A stretch of DNA of 64,000 bases. It comes from Powellomyces hirtus. Taxonomy: Eukaryota; Chytridiomycota; Chytridiomycetes; Spizellomycetales; Powellomycetaceae. This document shows positions 31,607 to 43,333 of the stretch, one piece after another. How positions within the stretch are numbered: the stretch's first letter is position 1; every line of letters starts with the position of its first letter. The translations under genes were made by a program, and so were the position numbers. The notes below the pieces were generated by a model, which ran no database searches, was not told the DNA's origin, and saw nothing but the letters and a program-made list of their open reading frames with translations. The stretch lies in the NCBI GenBank assembly GCA_025526995.1, contig JAHLKG010000004.1, positions 992,001-1,056,000 on the forward strand, written 5' to 3'.

Positions 31607-34600
31607 CTACCCTTCCTCCCGTCCACCCCCAAATATCGCCTCATAATTCTCACACAACAGTCGCACCGCACTAGCCTGCGGGCCCAGGGGCGCCACACAC
31701 GGCGGCGCGCCCTCCCCGTCCTTGTCCACCAAACACGCAAAACCCGTCGGATCCAGCACCGGATCCACGTCAAATGGATCCACCGCAGCGGTGGGTATCG
31801 GTGGGGTGAAGAACGCCGCAAACGGGGAGTAGAGCCCCGGGGAGGGCGTTGCGGATGGGTTAGGGTTGAACCGACGAAACCCTGGTATCGGGCGTTGGTC
31901 GTGCAGATCAATGAGGGGAGAGAGAGGGGTATCGGGTTCGGGGCGGACGTACTTTTGTGGGAACAGGATGGGACCGAACGCCGCGCTGAGGTGGGTGAGG
32001 GTGTCGTGCGGGCAGGGTAAAGTCGAAATCCTATACATGTGTCCAATCATTGCTTTGGCGTACAAGTACTTGTTCCTCTCCAATCGTCCCATCACCTCTC
32101 TCATATCCTTTACGAACTCTGCAGTCGGCCCACCACTCCCCACGCTCTGCACAACGCGCGTGCCCAGCCCATCGCCCATCAGGCCGTGGCGGGTGTCGAG
32201 GTGTTCGGACTGGAGGTAGGTGTACAGACCGCGACACATGCGGCGGATGTCGGAGACGCCGAGGGCGTGCATCGCGGGCGTGTTGGACCAACCCGGCCGC
32301 GAGAACCCGATGGCGTCAACGTCCCGGAGAAGGTGCTGCATGTCGATGTCTCGTTGGGTGGTATCGTGGGAGGAGAGGAGGGTAAAGTCTAGACGCATTG
32401 CAAAGCGACAAACAAAAGCAAACATGGGGTGAGAGTGGAAGTTAGCAGATCCAAATAGTGAGTTGGAAGTAGAACTCCCGCTTCCCCACCTACCTTTCAA
32501 AAACTCTGCCCGCAACGAATGCGCCATATTCTCCGGCACTTTCGCTTCCTCCGGTTTATCCAACTGTTCCTCGGACGACACGTCACCGGATCGGCGTCGG
32601 GATTTGGGGGGTTTCGCGAGCCGCAGCGCCGACCGCATCAGAGGCGGGTCGTACATGAGCACCGCGGTGATGGGGAGCGCGGGCAAGCGGGCAGAGTCGG
32701 CGTCGTCTTCGTGCGCGGAGCCAGGGCGGGCGCCTGAGGAATGAATAGAGAGAATAGGGGTTGGAGAAACCCTCTTGAGTAGAGTGGAATGTGGGGGGGG
32801 GGGGGGGGGGGGGTTTGACCGTTACCTGCTGAGAATTTAACGGCTTTGCGTTGCGCTTTGGGCTTTGCATCGTCAGGTACTGTACGTAGTTGCTGGAGTT
32901 CCGTACCACTTGATTCGGATATCTCAAGAGTGCCCTCCTCTTCGCTGATCTCTTTCTCGTCCTCCGCGACTGGTTTCCTTACTTTGCGTTTCCCGAGTTG
33001 TTCCATCAGTGCCCGGCTTTTCGCCTCTATTCAAGAGAACAATAGGGTAAAAGAAAGAAAATAAGCGGGAGTATATGCGTCTGCCTGCTATCCATTTCGG
33101 TCTCATTCACCACGAATGCAACAGTAAAACCCCATAGGTGTATGAGGGAGGGCGGGATGAGGTAGACGTTGTCGCCCTTCACTCACTATTTTTCACAAAC
33201 TCAGCTCTAGCAGCATCATCCATCCCTCCCGGCTTCCAAATCGGTTTCCCCGTTCGTTTGGCTGCTCCGCCATCGCCCGCCCACTTCATGCTATTGCTCC
33301 TCGGCCTCGCGTCTCTGCTCGCGTCTCTGCTCGCGGGACGAGACGATGACGCCCATCCACTTGTTGGGGTCCGACTCCCACGCGTGCTGACCCCATCCGG
33401 CATGTCCGGCTCTGCATTCGCGAACACTTTATCTCTGTCATTGTGGTTAGCGGTATCTTCTTCCTCGACGGGTAGCCTGTTCTGCTCGGGTTGGTCTCCC
33501 TCGTCGTCCATAGAAGTGGTGGACGTAGTGGTGGAAGGTTTGGTGGGTGCTGGCACGACACGCGTTCCGGCTGTGGGGGCAATGATTGGGAGAAGGAAGG
33601 ATTGGGAGGAAGCCGTGCGCTCAGTCGGAAATTTCAGGCCGTAGTCGGACGCAGTGCGGCGTTTGCGGTCGGAAGAGGGATGGGTGGATTCTTTCTTCTC
33701 GCTTGTGCCCTCCCGCTGCTGTTGTTGTTCTTGAGGCGCGGCAGGTTGGTCTAATTGTGCTGACGACAAGTCTCGCGTCGAGGCTAGCAACGAAGACCCC
33801 TTTCCGATCCGCGTCGCCGTGTTGATCGATAACGGAGCAGCGGGACGGAGGGTCTCGTTCGAGGAGGAGGAGGAGGTCGGGGTGGGTTGTTGCGCGTTCG
33901 ATGTTGCTGTGCTGATGTTTGATGCGCTTTTGAGAGCTGAAATTGAGCCGTATTTCAATGCCCGAAAACTGCTTGAGCTGGGAGCTCGTTTCGGGGGCAG
34001 GGGGCGTGGAGGGCTGCCATGAATTGCGGTTGGTGTTGGTTCAGTGACCTCGGGCGGGAAAGATACGGCTCGCATACTCAAATTTCCCGAACTCTTGGCG
34101 CGTTGAGTGAACACCCCTGGAGGAGATGCCGCAGCAGCACCAGCAGGGGACTCCACAACAGCCGATCCCTGCCGCCTCAATAGCATTGGGTGGAACGACA
34201 CACCACTACCACCGCCCCCTGCGGGCTGCGCTGTCGGCAGTGCGGGCGGAAAGGAAACTGCATGCAAATTGGCTGAACTTTTGGCGCGGTCTCCGAATCT
34301 AGCGGGGACCACATGGTGGTCCTGTGGTTGTTGTTCATGTTGATGCAGTTCGAGTGTGCTGTGGGTATCAGCTGTACCTGGGGACGGCGGCTCAAACATC
34401 CCATTTGGGTCCGCGGATGATGATGGGGGAGCAGCAGAGTACGTCCCCGCCCGGCCAATAGCAATGTAATTGAGGCCGTTGGTGCTACTGCCTGACAACA
34501 TTTGCGGATTTTTGACACTGCTGCTATCTCGTGAACTTTTCCTCGACATGCCCAAATGCTCCGAACTTTTCTGTGACTGCATTCGCGAGATGCCGCGAGG

Positions 34601-34948
34601 GGCAGGAAAGAACACCGCGCCTTCCTTCTCCGCCTCCCCACCCAGAGTTACATTCAGATTCCCCAACGAAAATCCCAACTGTTTCGACGCGAGGGGCGCG
34701 GGTGCAGCGGAAGCGCGGTCCAACAATATCGCATCGCTCTCCAAACTGCCGCTCTCGGACGACTGGGTGGTTTTGAGGGGCAGAGTCGGGTAGGTTGGAA
34801 TTGCAGTAACCTTGGTTAACCGTCCCCCCGCGGGTGGTCGACGTGCAGTGGTGGTGTTAGTGGTGGCATTTGGGACGTCTGCAGGTTTGCCGTTATTGGC
34901 GGCGAGCAGAGTCTGGATTCCTATAGGTGGGACGAGAGTGACTTGCAT
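31607..34948 (-). CDS. Large disordered protein with RhoGAP-like C-terminal region
   Basis: Four exons (34948-33187, 33026-32826, 32733-32494, 32388-31607) join in phase to 994 residues. The first about 590 residues are low complexity, rich in Ser, Pro, Ala and Thr, with many possible phosphorylation and SH3-ligand sites. A basic/acidic linker follows (MEQLGKRKVRKPVAEDEKE). The C-terminal 330 residues look ordered: PITAVLMYDPPLMRSALRLA, then LRDVDAIGF, and a helix pair RNKYLYAKAMIGHMYRIS plus HLSAAFGPILFPQ. This pair resembles the RhoGAP segment that ends in FGP-x-L. The usual arginine-finger segment (G-x-F-R-x-S-G) is not evident. It could be a degenerate GAP-type scaffold or another helical fold. 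Start 34948 is chosen for its AAAAATG context; 35101 is an upstream in-frame alternative. Confidence 0.7.
32793..32813 (+). repeat. Poly(G) tract inside an intron
   Basis: About 21 consecutive G on the plus strand, a C tract in the transcript, near the 5' end of the second intron of the RhoGAP-like gene. Length is likely polymorphic or uncertain in assembly. Confidence 0.85.
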
Positions 34949-36682
34949 TTTTATCCTACAACCAGATCGAGTGTGCGGTAGTGTATCTGTGCTATCTGAT
35001 GCAGGAAATGGGAAGCACCCATCTGGCTCTTTGCTCTGGTTTATGTTATTTTGTGCTGGCCCATGTTGAGTCATAGATAGATAGGGATGTGGCGCGCACA
35101 TTGCACAATTGACAGGTTGTTTTGTGGCGTTTCTTGTTCGGAATTTAGAACGGATGGAAGCTGATGTCAGCCAAGAGCGCGTGTCGTGTCGTGGTCAAAA
35201 TCAACAAACAGTCATATGGAAAAAGATGCTGTGTGTTGATATTCTATTTACTCTACAGACATTACTCACTACCGTTTGATGTCTGCGATACATAGATGAC
35301 ATACACCCGGCGGTTCCACGCAAAACATAAAATTCCTTCTTGATTGTGTCTAATCGCATGCTTCCGCGAGAAAAAGAACAATCCTATCACTTTTCGGAGC
35401 TCTGGCTTACATGTAAACATGTTAAAGTGGGGATGGAGGGACATCACATAAACGGATAGCTAATATTTACTTGCCGGATCAAATCGTGCAAAGCGTTTCG
35501 TTTGCTTGAAATGAGAAATGCGGATGGCAAGTCCCGCTATGAGATGCAACTATCTTTCAGACCCGCACACGGCTTTTGCGAGGATTATACTAAAAGGCCC
35601 CGTGACCCACTCCATGCCATTTTCCTAAATCCACCGGAGCCCATTCGCAGGGGTCGAGGGCGAAAATACCAAGCCGCCCGTGTTCCGTCCGGCATGCAAG
35701 CAAAAGACTCATCACTTCATTACCCATATCTTTGACTCTTATCCAGCTAGCTTATCTCGGTGTGCCTTGTTGACATTGTGGGCCCACGGCTGTGTCAGTG
35801 GGAGATTGTCGATTAGCGGAAAGGGCTTCAGGATGTTTACTGGCCAAACTCAAAGCCCCTCCAAGAAGCAAGTCTCGGAGAAAGCTCGTGTGCAAGTTGG
35901 GGTGACAACGAACCGAACCCCTTTACCCCCCTATCACGGAACACTTTGAGCGCGCGTTAACAGGTCGGGTTCCGCGTGACCGTCACGATGTGCGAGTCAG
36001 CGAGTTTCTCTGGAAGGTCATGCTTAAAATCTAAACGTGCCACAGAGGAATGGATCACAAGTGGGTGCCACAATCTAGGAGGCAAAATGAAATCGTTGAT
36101 GGAAATCGCTTCCCATTCATTCAAGATGCGCCCCTGGCCTCATGAGCACGGTGCTCAGATAGAGCCAGTTTTGGTTGCCCCTCACGTGCAGCTTGTGGCA
36201 TCTTATCAATGGACCCAGAGAACAGTTACACTAGATTAGGGGATACAGGAAAAGACCACCGGACCTTGCGTTAGAGTAACCCTGAGTTTGTGTGTGTGCT
36301 CGGCTCCCAACTGACTAGGAGGGAAGCGCAGAGGCGCTGAGTCTGAGAGCGACTCGCTACTTCCGAGTCTACAGTATGTCCTTTCTACTATAGGCGAAAC
36401 CCGGACGGACCTGAGCGGGACTAGTTGAACCACTTTTTTCTCACCCTCTTCTTTTCCTTTTTTTCTCTTGCCTTTTTTTTTCTTTTACTATCGATGCGTG
36501 GGTTTTTTTTTTGTCTCTTGGCTGTGAGCAATGGGTTTTTTTTGTTTTTTTTGTTTTGGCCGTTGCTGTGCTGTGGAGCAGCCAAACATCATAGCCGACT
36601 GCAGTTGCGAAGGTGCAAAAATTCCGATTCCGTAGCGTTCCGTCTTCCCGTCTCAACCAAGTGAATCATATCGATATTATTC

Positions 36683-36706
36683 TCTTTCTTTCTTTCTTTC
36701 TTTCTT
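36683..36706 (+). repeat. (CTTT)n microsatellite
   Basis: About six CTTT/TTTC units in a row in intergenic DNA. Confidence 0.8.
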
Positions 36707-37219
36707 GGCGGGATGGAGGAATTAGTCATGTGATACTGTAGATGATGATGATGAATTCAGGTCACAGGCGTCGGGTGGAGCAGCGCCTCCCGTTTTAAGC
36801 ATGACTTTCCACGCGTTTGATTGGCCGTGGATATATGTGGGATACGGCCTCAATCCAAACCAACCAACCCAAAGCTGATGCGCCACGTCATCACCAAAGC
36901 AAAAGGTGCGAAAAAGCACACTGTCCGCTCCGAGTGGCTGTGTGCTTTTTGCCTGTCCAACTCTAAATGTCAAAATCATCACAAGGCCGCCAACAACGCA
37001 AACAGACGCACAAAAGGGGGCGGGGAGATTGTCTGCCATGTGATGACTAATTGGCCCAGGAAACTCCGCAGTGGTGGGGCAGTGCACATGACAACCCCTC
37101 CCATCCATTCATTCATGCATGACCTGGTGACGCAGTCAAAGACTAGGAAAGAACATTGAGCGTAAATCGAAGACCAAAGAATGACTGGAGGCTGTGAGGA
37201 GGCGAGCGTTTCCTGAGTC

Positions 37220-37227
37220 TATAAAAG
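37220..37227 (+). promoter_or_regulatory. TATA box of the 72-residue protein gene
   Basis: TATAAAAG, 147 nt upstream of the ATG at 37367, followed by a CA/CT-rich leader with no other ATG before the coding start. Confidence 0.6.
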
Positions 37228-37366
37228 GCGACGGGTAGATCGCTCATCCCCTTCTAATCTCATCACACACAACAACACCACAGCAACAACTTCTCAGTTC
37301 TACAAAAGCAACCCTCCTTCTCTCTACACACAAACCCCCCTCTCTCAAACACACACACGCACTTCA

Positions 37367-37585
37367 ATGGCACTCGTATCCCCATCCCACATTGCCTCGT
37401 TCGGTAACAAGCACGGTCTCCTCCGAGGCAAGAACGTTGCCAAAAACCTCGACGAGCGGGGCGCTGCCCACCACCACAGCTCCCTCAAGCTGTCCAAAAC
37501 GCTCACCCGTGACTCGTCCGCCTCCACATCCTCCAAGAAGGACGCTGTCAAGAAGTTCTTCTCCTTCGGCGGTCTCTTCAAGTGA
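37367..37585 (+). CDS. Small basic protein, 72 residues, unknown function
   Basis: I do not recognise a family. The case for a real gene is contextual. A clean TATA box lies 147 nt upstream. A long CA/CT-rich leader runs directly to an ATG in good context (TTCAATGG). Third-position C/G bias resembles that of actin. The protein starts MALVSPSHIASFGNKHGLL. It has a basic middle (RGKNVAKNLDERG), a His-rich patch, a Ser/Thr-rich stretch (LTRDSSASTSSKKD) and an amphipathic basic C-terminus (KKFFSFGGLFK). No signal peptide or transmembrane segment is visible. The tail could bind membranes, but this is speculative. Confidence 0.6.
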   Translation: MALVSPSHIASFGNKHGLLRGKNVAKNLDERGAAHHHSSLKLSKTLTRDSSASTSSKKDAVKKFFSFGGLFK

Positions 37586-38849
37586 AACCCCTCTCTCTGA
37601 GAAACCCCTTTCACCACAAATCAGTCACATCGGTCTTACTCTCCTTTCGCCTTACGTAAAAATCCGGACCCCGGCACATATTGCACTCCTTTGACCAGTC
37701 TGCGTCAAGGGCACGCCCGGCTCCACACTTCTCTGCGCGGATTCCTTAGTGTCTTGTAAATACCCCACTCGACAAGTTTTCTACTATCGAAAACCGCCTC
37801 GACTCGGACCCACCGAGCATTCTCCGACATGCTCTGCCAGCCGGCAAACCCCTAAATCCCGAAAAGCCCGCCCTAATCCGCGCGCGGCAACCCTTGTAGT
37901 TCGTGACGTAGATAGTACATAAGTTCTATGGCGAGTTGACCACAAAGGCGACTCTTACCACTTCAATACAATTTTTCTTTGATTATCACACTCTTGTCTA
38001 CTTCTTCTTGTGCAGTTGATCGCTCCTCGTGCCTCTACATTGTTTCCCTCTCGCTAAACTGTTTCTTGGCCCGTACCTCGACAGTGACTTTCCTCGCAGA
38101 TCGTGGAAGGAGGAAGGTCTTTGAACCAACATGGGTACCTAGTCCTATCAATGCCTCAATCGATCATCACGTAATATTCCCTGACACGTCCTGACGCGTG
38201 AGCAGGAATCACTGTCAAAAGGCTGACAAGGCTGACGTAAGCGTTCTCCGACAAATGACGACTGGTGCGGAGCTGGAGCTCCATAAAACGACTCTTTCCA
38301 TCTACCTGCCCAGTGCCTATTTTTGGGGATCCAATCCCTAAGAAAACTCCGCCATATGCATTACACCACAACGAGCACAGACGTGGGAGTCCCGATCCGG
38401 ACCCCCCTTAGCAAGCATACAATGACAATAGGATAGGATAGCTGGCTTCCAAATTTCATTTTTTTCTTCGGTGACTGATCGACGGCCGCATTTGAGAATT
38501 TGTCGAGTTGTAACGGGATTGCAGACATTTACATTTGCGACGTAAACATATACACATCGCTTCCCTCCCATTTTTGCTTTTGATCCTTCATCTGATTCGC
38601 CATCTCGCGAACATAGTGGGGTTTTTGGACGAAAAGTGGGCTGTAACCTTTGTTGAGCGCTGTTGGAGGAATTCTCGTCAAAGACGATTTCGTACACCTT
38701 GAGCAAACGCAACTCGTCGGAACCTCTGCGTTTTCGGTTGAGGATCAACTCCACGACAAAAAACGGAGGGAAAAAAGACAACCACACGCACACTTAACAA
38801 AAGGCATTCGCAAAAGAAACAAACACACCGCACCATCACCATCACAAAA
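37586..38849. other. Intergenic region upstream of the kinase gene
   Basis: The 3' side of the small gene and a long leader or promoter for the kinase. A plus-strand frame from 38650 runs into the kinase gene in another frame and is not called. The 80 bp before the kinase ATG are A-rich with CACACA and ACCATCACCATC stretches, as expected for a leader. Confidence 0.4.
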
Positions 38850-41800
38850 ATGTCAGCTACCCCCACCTCCTTCATCTCCGCGACCGACTCTGAGGACTTT
38901 GTCGACGCCTCTGACGACTTCTACTTCCCCAACAGTCACACGGACGCATCCTCCTTCACCTCCTCTGTCTCCTCCAACCGGGCCGTTCGACATGGCGGCG
39001 GCGGAGTGCGGCGGCACGATCACGATCATCTCGTGCGCGGTGACGGCGGCCATTACCATCGCAGCGGGTCGCCGGCGGTGGCGTCAAATGTGGCGACGAT
39101 TAGTTCGGCGAGTTCTCTGGGCAGGAGTGAGGGCGGGAGTAATGCGACTAGTGGTGGGAATAGTGGTGAGAATAGTGGTGAGAATAGTAATGATGGGCGG
39201 GGGAAGGGTAAAGCGGGAGGGTTTGAAGATGATGAGAGTGATATCCCTTCCTACGGAGCGCAGAATGGGGATTTTACACCGAGTTACTGTACGAGTCGGT
39301 GCAGCACGAGCGGGAGCTCACGCACGGGTACTCATCAAGAAGACCAAGATCGAGTCGACCGCCGTGGAGTTCCTAAAGAAATTGTGGAAGATATTGAGGA
39401 AGACGACGACGAGATGCAAACGGACCGATTCCAAGCCTACCGCACCACCCCAGCCGCAGTCGCCCCGACCCGGCGGGCCTCGTCCGTGGACGTGGGTTAC
39501 AGCGGCGGGAAAGCGCAGTTGTGGTGTGCGTCCAGGATTCGGCTGCCGATTCAGCGGGTGGTGGGGTGGAAAAGTGAGGTTGCGGTAGACGGTGAGGGGT
39601 CTGTTGCCAGTGCGGCGGATGATGGACGTGGGTTGGACAACGAGAAGGTGGAGAGGATGCGGTCAATTTCCGGGTCGTCATCTTCGTCAGGCAAGTCGTC
39701 GGAATCGGGTCGGGTCGCGCGGGGCCGACGGGGAGTGTATATTCCCTCCGAGTTTCGGACATTTGGACGGGGGTCCAAACCGACCACTCAGCAACACCAG
39801 CCACAACATCTGGACCGGATCGCAACAATCGATGATGATGATGATGGCGATAATACAGGCGAACTCCATTCCGTAGTGCCCGACATGCACCATCCAACTC
39901 CAAACAGCGCCCACCTTCATCGCATCGATCTCGACGAAGACACAGAAGACTGGAAGGATGTCGTGGACCGCACCGAAACAAACAACCTTCCTCTGCTTGC
40001 CACCTACGACAGCGACAGAGACAACGAGACCGGAAGTGACACCCACAGTGCGCACCAACGGCACCCGACCCCGCCGCCAACGTCGACCCGGAACCTCCAC
40101 CATAACCCAATCGAGAAACAACGCAGCACCAACCGCCTCGCGCGCTGGAAACCGACCACGCTCAACGTTATGGCGGAAGATCCCGTCGCGGAACACCTCG
40201 CGGAAAACGAAGAGGAAGAAGAGCAGATTCAACCAGAACCAACGCAAACAAACAAACAAAAAGATACGACTGCTCCAACTCCGCAAGCCTGGCGCTCCGC
40301 CGACACCTTGCCAGCCATTCCTGTACCCGCCGCGCACCCCACACCCCTCGCCAAAACACGCGCAGCAGGCTGGTTCTCCAAAATGAACTTGTTATCAAAG
40401 CTCAATTCCTCTACGTCCACCCACGTCGGTGGGTCCAGCTCCGCGAGCCTGGGTGCGGAGCACGATTCAGCTAGAGACGATGCTGTAAAGAAAAATAAAA
40501 TTGGAGCGCAGATTGGAAGTCAGACAACATTGGGTGGATCGTCAACGTCCCTGACGGGATCGCAGACAAATATGGCGTTGCCGAAACCGGCCGAGGGTGA
40601 CCAGGCCCCGACGGCAACAGGGACGACGAGTGCGACGCCGACGGTGAAACATAAATGGTTCCGACCACTGTTTCCCAAACTGCATAGAGAGGATAAGAAG
40701 CAGCAACTGCCACAACAACATCTCTCTAATGTCGCCCAGCAATCCACCACGACAGTCAATCTGTTGACGCACATCCCCACCCCTCCCATTTCCCAATTGA
40801 TGAACAACAACAACAACAACAGCATCAATCCTATGCCTGCCTCCAAGCACCAACAACAAAAGCAAACCCGCAAACCCGCCAGCCGATCCCGGAAGGAGAT
40901 CCCGCTGTTCAAACGACTCATGATGCGGCGCGAGAGACAGCCCATGACCGGAAACAACAACTACCCTGCGGCAACCACCAGTGACCCGAACCAGCGACGC
41001 GGGCGGCTGGATAAGGATAAAGATAGAGTGGGCACACTGGGTTCTGGGATTGGGGAGAGAGGAGCGGGACATTTGCCAGGACTTACAAGACGGGAACAGC
41101 AGCTGCAGCAGCAGGGCATGCGCCCGCCACTTACGAAACCACTCGTGCTGAGAGAGTCGAGTGAGGACCTGTTGCCGGAGGATAGTGAAAGGGTGAAGGC
41201 GCAATTTGATGAGGAATATAGAGTGAGTCGATTAGTTTGAAAGGAAACAAACCAGGGGGTTGCATTGAGAGGACATTCTGCTGATGACATTGTTTCTTCC
41301 CGCATCGGTTTCCTTCTATCGCATGTTTTTCAGCTCATCCGCCGGCTCGGCGCCGGGGGCCACTCCACCGTAAAACTCGCTTCCCGCGTGTCCGACTCCT
41401 CCCTCGTCGTCTGCAAGTTCATCCAAAAATCTTCCGTGTGGCACTGGGTCACCGACCCGCACACCCGCCGGCGCATCCCGCTCGAGGTGCACGTCATGCA
41501 ACAACTGACCAAATCCCAGCAACGATACGGTGCCGAGGGAGTCCATGCGGGCATTATCCGCTACATTGACTTTTATAACATGGACCCGCAGTTTGTGATT
41601 GTCATGGAGTACCTGGGTGAAGACTGGGTCGACCTCTATGATTACGTCGAGGAGTTTGGACCTGTGGAGTTGGACAAATGTCGACAGATCTTTGGACAAG
41701 TGGTGGAGACAGTAGAGTATTTACATTGGACGGGGTTTGTACATAATGATATCAAAGGTAAGAAATAAGGACGCACAGCCTATCCTGACAGGGCGGAGAC

Positions 41801-42312
41801 CGATTTGTGATTATGCGCGTAACCAAAAATCTACGTTTGCTCTATCTGTCTCTCACTTTCCTCGCCCAGACGAGAACATCATGATCAACAAACACACGCG
41901 GCAAATCAAGCTGATCGATTTCGGGTCGACCACGCAACTCATTCCGGGCGGTCAAACCGACGTCTTTTACGGCACGCGCAAATTCGCCTCTCCGGAAGCC
42001 GTGCAAGGCCAACTGTACCACCCTGAATCGCAAGAAGTATGGGCGCTCGGAACCCTCCTCTTTGTCCTGCTCTTCAAAGTCGATCCATTCAAAAACGACC
42101 GTGAGATTCTGGATCTGGATATTCAAGAGCGGATGGCGCTGATGGTGGCCAAGAGTAGAGGGGATGATGAGTGTGAGGGGGTGCAAATTACACCCGAGGC
42201 AGCAGAGTTGGTGACGGCGATGATGGAGAAGGATTGGGGAGCGAGGTTGAGGGTCGGGGAGATTTTGGGAATGCCGTTCTTCGAAAGGCCGGTTAGGAGG
42301 CGGGAATGGTGA
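38850..42312 (+). CDS. PASK-like Ser/Thr protein kinase with long disordered N-terminus
   Basis: Exons 38850-41222, 41334-41757 and 41870-42312 join in phase to 1079 residues. The first about 790 are disordered and rich in Ser, Asp, Gln and Asn, with poly-Asn (NNNNN) and poly-Gln patches and no visible PAS domain. The kinase domain starts at about 791: Gly-rich loop LGAGGHSTV, VAIK-type lysine in VVCKFIQK, the insert WVTDPHTRRRIPLEVHVM (PASK kinases have a matching insert), IVMEYLGEDWVDLYDYVEE, catalytic loop VHNDIKDENIMI, LIDFGSTTQL, then YGTRKFASPEAV and EVWALGTLLFVLLF. PAS kinase (Psk1/PASK) is the best match, PIM the next. HRD reads HND; the catalytic Asp, DFG and Lys are intact, so activity is expected, though without the regulatory Arg. 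PASK kinases tune carbohydrate storage and translation. Confidence 0.88.
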
Positions 42313-42660
42313 TGGAAAATGATACCCCCACACTTGGCACTGGGAATGGGAATGGGGAAGTTTTGTAAAACGGACAGTGATGTTGAGCAATCAATAAGAA
42401 TATGCGAGACTGTTTTCTGTGCAAGTAACTATGTGCCGACAAGGCATTCCTTTTCTTTGCCATTTGTATCATCTCGTGGCCCGCACAGAGCTTCCCGTAG
42501 TCTCAATCAGGACTTGTCGCCGGATTTTCGTTCTTTCATTATACAACTACATACCCAGGGTGCTTTCGCATCCATAGACTCAAACCCAATAGTAGGATGG
42601 CGATGACCACCCCTGAAAAAGCTAGCTAACTACAGCTACTTCTAGATGCACTACACACTC

Positions 42661-42698
<38 letters not shown>

Positions 42699-43333
42699 CT
42701 TCGGGAATCTCGAGTATCTGCAAGTATCTCATCGCGGTCCATCATTCAAAAACAAGGGTTTTCATCCGAAAGTAGCGGCAAACATGGTTTCATAATGAAT
42801 AAATGCATGATGCTGGCCATTTGGATGCACATAGTCGTATGACTGTGATACACATTATTGCTCATTCTTTACGAGTAAAACTATTGCAGATACATAAACA
42901 TACATGTGGGGCATGGGCTGTTTTGCTCGCCAATGCAACCAGAACACTCAGAATTTCGTTCAGTTTTGAACGCCGACATTTCTCTATTTTTCATCAACTG
43001 GCGTACCTGAAATGACCCCCAATTTGGGCTCAACTACAATCATGCTGGAAAATCCAATGTTTTCAAGTTAGTTACGACTCAGTGGCGACTCAATATCCCA
43101 TCTCCCGCAAAAATGCTCGCACGCAGATGTTCACGCCGTCTTCTGCTGTCAATCAAGTTGGCCAATCTTATACCGGAGAGCACCAGTTTCACTGTCCCGG
43201 TAGCCGTGTACCGGCGGTTAGTTCCCAGGTAGATATTACATAACCCAGGCACAGGCAAAAAATATATATCGCTTCCCTACCGGGCATCCTGAGCTGCTAC
43301 TGCCAAAGCATACGTACATTTTCTAGTAACAAG
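42313..43333. other. Intergenic region with AT microsatellite
   Basis: Holds the kinase 3' region and the promoter of the next small gene. An ATATATAT sequence at about 43262 lies some 70 nt before that ATG and could act as a TATA element. No gene seen. Confidence 0.4.
42662..42696 (+). repeat. (AT)n microsatellite
   Basis: About 17 consecutive AT dinucleotides. Confidence 0.9.

Larger units (their letters stand above)
34949..37366. other. 2.4-kb gene-poor region
   Basis: No convincing coding sequence on either strand. A T-rich tract lies at about 36430-36560 and a (CTTT)n microsatellite at about 36683-36706. A small perfect inverted repeat, GACTCG-n7-CGAGTC, is at 36351-36369. The last 150 bp hold a TATA box and CA-rich leader for the downstream small gene. 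Confidence 0.4.

Noticed and set aside
36290..36440. A possible tRNA or structured RNA (several short stems)
   Set aside because: There is no GGTTCGA-type T-arm or acceptor stem pairing on either strand, only one six-bp hairpin.
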